A DNA stretch of 64,000 bases from Gordonia sp. (in: high G+C Gram-positive bacteria) (GTDB lineage Bacteria; Actinomycetota; Actinomycetes; Mycobacteriales; Mycobacteriaceae): contig NZ_JAGQTN010000258.1 of NCBI RefSeq assembly GCF_020438995.1, forward strand, positions 1-64,000, written 5' to 3'. The first letter of the stretch is position 1. Every line of letters starts with the position of its first letter. Positions 58,576 through 64,000 of this stretch are shown piece after piece. Under the pieces are notes generated by a model. The model had not been told where the DNA came from. It ran no database searches and saw nothing but the letters and a program-made list of their open reading frames with translations. The translations under genes were made by a program, and so were the position numbers.

Positions 58576-60210
58576 ATGAGGATCTGGGCAAAACGCGTGC
58601 CGGTGGCCGCAGCGTGCATCGCTGTGGCCTGCGGTGGTGCCGTGGTCGGTTGCTCGACTCCCGAACTCGACACAACCGCGGCGGGCGTCGCCAAGCTCTA
58701 CGCATCCGCCATCGAACGCCAGGACCCGGCCAGGGCGGCCAAGTACACCACCGCGCCCGCACAGGCCGGCGAAGCACTCACCGCGACGATCACGTCGATG
58801 AAGGCCGACGACATCGATGTCAAGGTCGACCGCCCCGTCCAGTTCAGCGACGGCACCGCATCGTTCTCCCTCAAGACCACCTGGAAGTGGCAGGGCAAGC
58901 GTGCCTTCACCACCGAGACCACCGGGGCGGCCCGGCACCTTTCCAGCGGCTGGCGGGTCACCTGGGCACCGGACCTGATCTATACGGGCATGCCCAGAGG
59001 CGGGGCATTGCGCCTGATCCGCACCGAGGCCACCCCCTCGCCCAAGGTGCGCAGCCGCGACGGCAAGGTCTTCATGCTCGAACAGGGCGTCAATGACATT
59101 GTCCTCGACCCGGCCAAGACAGCCGATGTGCCGGCGGCCGCGGTATCGCTCGCGCGGGTCCTCGAACCGATCGCACCGCTGATCACCGCGAAGGTCATCG
59201 AGGGCAAGATCGCCGACGCGCCCGGCAAGCCGATCGTCGCGGTCACCCTGCGCGACTCAGACATGCTGGTACTCGCCGGCGACCCCAACAAGGTCGCCGG
59301 CGTGTCCACGCGCCCCTACGGCAAGCTCGTGATGGCCGATCGCCGGCTGTCGTCGCCGCTGGAGGTGGGGCTCACCAACTACTGGCAGGCCATCCGCGAC
59401 GCCACCGCCGGCTGGCAGGTGCAGCTGACCGCGCCCGGGGCGCGGCCGCGTGCGCTCAGCGGCGAGCAGGGACCGCCCGGACCCGATGTCAACACCACGG
59501 TCGACCAGGGCGTGCAGCTGTCCCTCGGCGACGCGGTCGTCGACGTGGGCCAGCCCGCCACGATGCTCGTCCTCGACGGGTCGACCGGCGGTGTCCTGGG
59601 GCTGGCACAGAATTCGTACGCCGCAGCCCGCGGAATCAACGTCGACAACCTCTATCCGGTCGGCAAGACGCTCGATCCCGTATGGGAGGCGATCGACGCC
59701 GCGGCGGGCTCGGACGGGCAGTCACGCGGACGGCTCCTCGATCGCAGCGGACTCGGGGTGCGTTTCACCGTGCCCGGTGCCAGCGCGCTCGTCGGTGCCC
59801 GGCCGACGGTGACCACCATCGACTACAAGACCGACACCGCCGCGGTGTCGATGATGAATATGGGTGCCTTCGGTGTCGCCCTGGCGCGCAGTCGCGAAGG
59901 TGCGCCGCCCGTCGCTCCCTACGTCATCAAGGGCATACCAACCAAGGTGGCCGATGGCGAGTTGGGAGAGATCGGGTCCGCCGTCACCGGACCTGTCTTC
60001 GACGCGATGACCAAGACGGTGGTGACCGGCGACGCCAGCGACCTGACCAATGCCCCGGGACTCAAAGCGCTCGTCGGAACCAACGGTCCGCAGGCGCCGG
60101 GCTGGTTCCTCGGGTTGCAGGACGGCAAGGTCGTCGTGATCTACACCGAAGGCGAGAAGTCGGGGACCGCGGCGTTGCAGGTGGCCCAGAAGTACTTCCG
60201 GATCAAGTAG
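58576..60210 (+). CDS. NTF2-like/penicillin-binding protein-like lipoprotein, active site degenerate
   Basis: A 544-residue lipoprotein. The signal peptide ends in the lipobox VVGC. Residues about 30-140 form an NTF2-like (MecA_N) domain (AGVAKLYASAIERQDPARAA). The middle and C-terminal region follows the layout of PBP transpeptidases: VVDVGQPATMLVLDGSTGGVLGLA is the classical strand before the active site. The expected S-x-x-K is replaced by YPVGKTLDPV (no serine nucleophile), and no clear S-x-N or K-T-G is present. It is probably a non-catalytic relative of PBP lipoproteins such as Rv2864c. ATG 58546 is an alternative start. Confidence 0.75.
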   Translation: MRIWAKRVPVAAACIAVACGGAVVGCSTPELDTTAAGVAKLYASAIERQDPARAAKYTTAPAQAGEALTATITSMKADDIDVKVDRPVQFSDGTASFSLKTTWKWQGKRAFTTETTGAARHLSSGWRVTWAPDLIYTGMPRGGALRLIRTEATPSPKVRSRDGKVFMLEQGVNDIVLDPAKTADVPAAAVSLARVLEPIAPLITAKVIEGKIADAPGKPIVAVTLRDSDMLVLAGDPNKVAGVSTRPYGKLVMADRRLSSPLEVGLTNYWQAIRDATAGWQVQLTAPGARPRALSGEQGPPGPDVNTTVDQGVQLSLGDAVVDVGQPATMLVLDGSTGGVLGLAQNSYAAARGINVDNLYPVGKTLDPVWEAIDAAAGSDGQSRGRLLDRSGLGVRFTVPGASALVGARPTVTTIDYKTDTAAVSMMNMGAFGVALARSREGAPPVAPYVIKGIPTKVADGELGEIGSAVTGPVFDAMTKTVVTGDASDLTNAPGLKALVGTNGPQAPGWFLGLQDGKVVVIYTEGEKSGTAALQVAQKYFRIK

Positions 60211-60247
60211 TAGTACTTCCGGCTCAGGTGGTACTTCGCGATCTGGT

Positions 60248-60267
60248 GGTTGATCTTCTGATCAACC
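60248..60267. terminator. Bidirectional stem-loop
   Basis: GGTTGATC-TTCT-GATCAACC is a perfect 8-bp stem between convergent genes; it includes the stop codon of the DUF3054 gene. Confidence 0.6.
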
Positions 60268-60756
60268 GGCCGTACGGCGCAGGACGAGCGCGGCAACCGC
60301 ACGCCAGCCGAGAAGGAACAGCGCGGTCGCGATGCTCGCGACGATCACGAAGCTGACCGCGACCCCCTGGTGCACGACCCAGCGCAGCAACATGCCGATG
60401 GCCACCGTACACACCCACACCGTGATCGCGGGCCGCAGACGTTCCGGCCGGAACACCCGGCCGAACTCGCCGGCCGACTCGACGGCCGCGTAGAGATAGA
60501 TGACGGTCCACCCGACGGCCGCGCCCACGGCGAACGGCCATAGCGTGTCCAGAATGCCGGCCGGGCTCAGCCCGTGGTCGTGATCGGCGCGGCCGATGAT
60601 CACGAAAACGGTGATCGCGATCAGATCCAGCAGCGCCGTCAGCCATACGGGGAACGCGGCCGCTCGCCTGCCACCCGGATCGGACGGGGATCCGATAGAC
60701 GACGGGGATCCGATGGGCAGGAACCCGGCAGAAGACGACCCGGAATCAGTGTTCAT
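60262..60756 (-). CDS. DUF3054 family membrane protein
   Basis: A 164-residue protein with four helices after a Ser/Gly-rich N-terminus that contains a short repeat (GSPSSIGSPSDPGG). The pattern LDLIAITVFVIIGRADHDHG and LWPFAVGAAVGW, then WVCTVAIGMLLRWVV, matches DUF3054. Function unknown. It lies 20 bp downstream of the LPG-synthase-like gene, on the same strand. Confidence 0.8.
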   Translation of the reverse strand: MNTDSGSSSAGFLPIGSPSSIGSPSDPGGRRAAAFPVWLTALLDLIAITVFVIIGRADHDHGLSPAGILDTLWPFAVGAAVGWTVIYLYAAVESAGEFGRVFRPERLRPAITVWVCTVAIGMLLRWVVHQGVAVSFVIVASIATALFLLGWRAVAALVLRRTAG

Positions 60757-60776
60757 GGCCTGTACGGTAGCGCCGG

Positions 60777-61940
60777 TCAGCGAAGCTCGTCCTCGTCCGG
60801 TCGTTCCCCGGGTCTGACGTCGCCGGACTTGATGTCGCCGGGTCTGATGTCGCGGGGCTCGATCTGGTCGGTGTTGATGTCGTCGGCGTTGATGTCGTCG
60901 CCGAGGTCACCTTCGGACCGGATCGACGACCGGAACATGAAATAGATGATCACCCAGCCGACCACCGCCACGAACACATAGCTGATCAGCCGGTACACCA
61001 GCACCGCGGTCAGCGCCTTCTCCACCGGCATACCGGCGCTGGTCAGCGCCGGTACCAGCATCGCGTCGACCACACCGATCCCGCCGGGCAGCAGCGGGAT
61101 CGCGGTACCCACCGCCTTCGATGCCGCATACGCCACCATCAGGCCCGAATAGCTCGGATGCGAGCCGACCGCCCAGCAGGCGAACATCAGACACGCGACG
61201 TCGGTGACCCAGTTGAAGAAGCTCCACCCGAACGCCACTGCCGTGTCGCGCCGGTTCAACTGAACGGCACGCAACTGCTCCAGCGTTTCGAGCAGCTTCT
61301 CGACACCGTGATCGAGCGGCTTGTTGCGGAACTGATTGACCCATTCGAGCACCTTGATGCCGGCCGACCGCAATGACTCGGGGTGGGTGGCGAAGTACTG
61401 CAGCAACGCAGCCACCGCGACGAAGCCGAGTACCGAGAACAGCACCGAGAACGGGCTCGTCTTGGCGCCCGCGAGCATCGCACCGCCGAACCCGAGCACT
61501 GCCAGGCCCACCCCGGCCAGCAACCCGGACATCACCACCTGCCACGACGCGACGACCGGTGTGGCACCCCACTTGCGGGTCTGCCGGTAGGTGAATGCCG
61601 GTGCGAGGACCTGCCCGCCCGGCATCGTCTGGCTCACCGAATTGGCGGCCAGAATCACCGACAGCGACTTGAACTGCGAAACCCGGACCCCCGCCGACCG
61701 GAACAGGGTCCGCTGGACCTGTGCGAAACTGTCCATGGACAGCATCGCCGCGACGACGCACGCCAGCACCCACGCCCAGTTGAGTTCGCCGATGCTCGCC
61801 CACGCGTCCTTCAGTTTCGGCCAGATCAGAACCGCTTCGACGATGAGGGTCACCGCGATGAGTACCAGCACAACCCACCGCACCCACCGCCAGCGACGCC
61901 GGGCCGGCGAGCCGGATGAGGTCGATCCGTCCGAAGGCAT
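60777..61940 (-). CDS. Lysylphosphatidylglycerol synthase transmembrane region family (UPF0104) protein
   Basis: A 387-residue membrane protein with about eight helices. The family motifs SLSVILAANSVSQTMPGGQVL and YAASKAVGTAIPLLPGGIGVVDA are clear. It lacks the aminoacyl-transferase domain, so lipid flipping rather than aminoacylation is the expected role. The C-terminal cytoplasmic tail contains a 5-residue repeat, about seven times (DDINA, DDINT, DQIEP, RDIRP, GDIKS, GDVRP). ATG 61940 is likely leaderless: TAGGGT is 7 nt upstream on the minus strand. Confidence 0.85.
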   Translation of the reverse strand: MPSDGSTSSGSPARRRWRWVRWVVLVLIAVTLIVEAVLIWPKLKDAWASIGELNWAWVLACVVAAMLSMDSFAQVQRTLFRSAGVRVSQFKSLSVILAANSVSQTMPGGQVLAPAFTYRQTRKWGATPVVASWQVVMSGLLAGVGLAVLGFGGAMLAGAKTSPFSVLFSVLGFVAVAALLQYFATHPESLRSAGIKVLEWVNQFRNKPLDHGVEKLLETLEQLRAVQLNRRDTAVAFGWSFFNWVTDVACLMFACWAVGSHPSYSGLMVAYAASKAVGTAIPLLPGGIGVVDAMLVPALTSAGMPVEKALTAVLVYRLISYVFVAVVGWVIIYFMFRSSIRSEGDLGDDINADDINTDQIEPRDIRPGDIKSGDVRPGERPDEDELR

Positions 61941-61975
61941 GGTGCATACCCTAGCGAGCCCCTGGTCATGCGATC

Positions 61976-63298
61976 GTGAATGAGGGGTTGCGTGGGCCAC
62001 AATCGGAGGCGGCCGGCGGGGTGCGGCACAGTCGGGGAACACCGGTACCGACCCGGCGGATCGAGGTGTTCCCCGGCATCGTCGACGCCGACCCGGTGGG
62101 CCCGCTGTGGCGGGGTGCGCAGCTGTTCCGGATGGTCAGCTACTGCTATGCGCTGGGATTTCACATCGCGATCAACAGCGATCTGCTGCGATCGGGCATC
62201 GCCTGGGCACTGTTCGTGGTCTTGACCGCGACCACCGTGGCCTGCGGCGTCGGCTATTACCGGGGATTCGCCCGCAACAGGTACTGGGTGGCCGGCGAGA
62301 TCACCGTCGTCGTCGCCCTGATGCTCTCGACGATGTGGGTGGCCGACGACCAGTGGGCGCTCGGCAACCAGACCTGGCCGACGACGCTGTGGGCCACCAA
62401 CTCGATGATCTCCGCGGCCCTGCTGTGGGGCCCGTGGTCGGGGATCGAGACCGCATTGGTGATCGGCGCGTCGAGCACCATCGTCAAAGGAACCTTCGAC
62501 CCCAACCTGGGCCGCAACGCGACGGTCATCGTCATGGTCGCGGCCGGGCTGGCCGTCGGGATCGCCGGTGCGACCGCCCGCCGACTGCACGAGACGCTCA
62601 CCGAGGCCGAACGCCGCGCCGCCGCGGCCGAGGAACGCGAACGGCTCGCGCGCCACGTCCACGACGGGGTGCTACAGACGCTGGCCTACATCGCCAAACA
62701 CGGCCGGGAGATCGGTGGACCGAGCACACGGCTGGCCGAGATGGCCGGCGAGCAGGAACGTGCGCTGCGCAAGATGCTCGCCGACATGAGCGACATCGAC
62801 GACGCCGACATGAACGAAGCCGGCGGGGGTGGTTCCGACATGACGCCCGCCGCCGACGATGAGGACTCCGGCACCGTCGACCTGGCCGCGGCGTTGCGCG
62901 GGCTGGCCGCCGACGACGTGTCGGTGAGCGCCCCCGGCACACCGGTACCCGTCGGCCGCGCGGTGGCCGGTGAACTGCGGGCGGCGCTGGCCAACGCGAT
63001 CGCCAACACCCGTACGCACGCCGGACCGGGCGCGCGGTCGTACGTGCTGCTCGAGGACCTCGGCGACGAGGTTGTCGTCAGCGTCCGCGACGACGGTGTC
63101 GGCATCGCCCCCGGCCGCCTCGAACAAGCCCGGCGGGACGGCCGGATGGGGGTGTCCAAGTCGATCGTCGGCAGGATCGAGGCACTCGGCGGGCGGGCGA
63201 CGCTGGAATCGGCTCCCGGGGAGGGCACAGAATGGGAATGGACCGTCGGCCGTGGGATCCCGGACCGGGAAACCGCAGGGAAGACACGTGAACGGTGA
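61976..63298 (+). CDS. macS: MacS-like sensor histidine kinase
   Basis: A 440-residue kinase. The N-terminal domain has about five or six membrane helices (ALGFHIAINSDLLRSGIAWALF; GIETALVIGASSTIV). The dimerisation domain is RERLARHVHDGVLQTLAYIAK, with the phosphorylated histidine in the HVHDG (HisKA_3) motif. The ATP-binding domain includes ALANAIANTRTHA, DDGVGIAPG and a G-rich DGRMGVSKSIVGRI. MacS-type kinases of corynebacteria and mycobacteria work with the NarL-type regulator encoded next. Symbol by similarity. GTG 61976 is 35 bp from the divergent LPG-like gene. Confidence 0.85.
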   Translation: MNEGLRGPQSEAAGGVRHSRGTPVPTRRIEVFPGIVDADPVGPLWRGAQLFRMVSYCYALGFHIAINSDLLRSGIAWALFVVLTATTVACGVGYYRGFARNRYWVAGEITVVVALMLSTMWVADDQWALGNQTWPTTLWATNSMISAALLWGPWSGIETALVIGASSTIVKGTFDPNLGRNATVIVMVAAGLAVGIAGATARRLHETLTEAERRAAAAEERERLARHVHDGVLQTLAYIAKHGREIGGPSTRLAEMAGEQERALRKMLADMSDIDDADMNEAGGGGSDMTPAADDEDSGTVDLAAALRGLAADDVSVSAPGTPVPVGRAVAGELRAALANAIANTRTHAGPGARSYVLLEDLGDEVVVSVRDDGVGIAPGRLEQARRDGRMGVSKSIVGRIEALGGRATLESAPGEGTEWEWTVGRGIPDRETAGKTRER

Positions 63299-63307
63299 GG
63301 GGTATGT

Positions 63308-63964
63308 GTGGTGAGCGCTGAGCAGCCGAAGCTACGGGTGATGGTCGTCGACGATCACCCGATGTGGCGGGACGGGGTCGCCCGTGACCTGGCGGACGAG
63401 GGGTTCGAGGTGGTGGCGACGGCCGACGGCGTGGCCGCCTGTGCCCGGCGGGCCAAGGCGGTGCTCCCCGACGTGGTGCTGATGGATATGCAGTTGCCCG
63501 ACGGCAGCGGTGTGCAGGCCACGGCCGCGGTGCTCACGGTGTCACCTCGCACGCGGGTCCTCGTGCTGTCGGCGTCCGACGAACGCGAGGACGTACTCGA
63601 CGCCGTCAAGGCCGGGGCCAGCGGATATCTGGTGAAGTCGGCGTCGAAGGCCGAACTTGTCGAGGCGGTACGGGCGACCGGCGCCGGGCAGGCGGTGTTC
63701 ACCCCGGGACTGGCCGGGCTGGTGCTGGGCGAGTACCGGCGGATGTCACGGGAACCGGAATCCCCGGCCAAACCCGCGCTCACCGAACGCGAGACCGAGG
63801 TGCTGCGGCATGTGGCCAAAGGTCTGAGTGCCAAGCAGATAGCCACGCGCCTGGGGGTCAGCCACCGGACGGTGGAAAACCATGTGCAGGCCTCGCTGCG
63901 CAAGCTGCAGCTCGGTAACCGGGTCGAGCTGACGCGATACGCGATCGAGCACGGCCTCGACTGA
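63308..63964 (+). CDS. macR: NarL/LuxR family response regulator (MacR-like)
   Basis: A 218-residue response regulator. The receiver domain starts RVMVVDDHPMWRDGV, with the phosphorylated aspartate in VVLMDMQLPDGSG, the switch Thr/Ser in LVLSASDE and lysine in GYLVKSASK. The LuxR-type HTH is LTERETEVLRHVAKGLSAKQI followed by SHRTVENHVQASLRKL. It follows the kinase by 9 bp. GTG 63308 or GTG 63311 may be the start. The last 36 bp of the window hold no feature. Confidence 0.92.
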   Translation: MVSAEQPKLRVMVVDDHPMWRDGVARDLADEGFEVVATADGVAACARRAKAVLPDVVLMDMQLPDGSGVQATAAVLTVSPRTRVLVLSASDEREDVLDAVKAGASGYLVKSASKAELVEAVRATGAGQAVFTPGLAGLVLGEYRRMSREPESPAKPALTERETEVLRHVAKGLSAKQIATRLGVSHRTVENHVQASLRKLQLGNRVELTRYAIEHGLD

Positions 63965-64000
63965 GGGCGCCTACTGTTCGTTCCGGCTCCGCGCTTACTG

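Overview
The window is a high-GC actinobacterial chromosome segment, most likely from the mycolic-acid group (Gordonia, Rhodococcus or Mycobacterium relatives). The genus is inference. The evidence is a complete Mce importer operon (YrbEA, YrbEB, MceA-F and two Mce-associated proteins), a KstR-type operator, a MacS/MacR-like two-component pair, a mycofactocin-type alcohol dehydrogenase, actinobacterial NHEJ genes and many leaderless starts with a TANNNT box 7 nt upstream. No tRNA, rRNA or CRISPR array was seen.

Layout. 1-8.9 kb: divergent ligD (partial) and ku, a tandem repeat array, an MFS exporter, a lactate 2-monooxygenase-like flavoenzyme, and a TetR / acyl-CoA dehydrogenase / kinase-like unit with its operator, a hydrolase and a histidine phosphatase. 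9-12.5 kb: accessory-looking genes (a low-GC Cdc6-like AAA+ ATPase, a MerR-sliding clamp fusion, a Phd/PIN toxin-antitoxin pair). 12.6-18.4 kb: a FUSC-type membrane protein carrying an in-frame repeat, a leaderless poly-cysteine leader peptide before a ROK regulator, a secreted protein and a DrrAB-type exporter. 18.5-22 kb: the molybdate ABC operon, with modB and modC separated by three copies of a dispersed repeat. 22-28.8 kb: MarR, an AveC-like membrane protein, a VWA/MoxR chaperone-type pair, then on the other strand a GMC oxidoreductase and a membrane protein. 28.9-39.5 kb: the mce operon and its divergent TetR regulator. 39.6-45.4 kb: an adenylate cyclase, a double-TetR regulator and fadA-fadB.

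45.4-49.2 kb is a mosaic of repeats: three 74-bp palindromes bracket an AbiEi-like gene and a VapBC pair, followed by an HsaD-like hydrolase behind a KstR box and an ArsR sensor with an internally repeated N-terminus. 49.2-54.3 kb is a five-gene peptide/nickel-type ABC operon. 54.3-64 kb holds an NDMA-type alcohol dehydrogenase, an M13 metallopeptidase, a pirin with a tandemly duplicated 3' end, a penicillin-binding-protein-like lipoprotein lacking the usual active-site motif, DUF3054 and LPG-synthase-like membrane proteins, and a MacS/MacR-like pair.

The main functional theme is lipid and steroid uptake and catabolism: Mce import, beta-oxidation (fadA/fadB, acyl-CoA dehydrogenase), an HsaD-like hydrolase, oxidoreductases and several TetR-type controls. 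The second theme is short repeat families that have entered genes, operons and gene ends. All calls rest on reading the sequence and on family knowledge; no database search was run.
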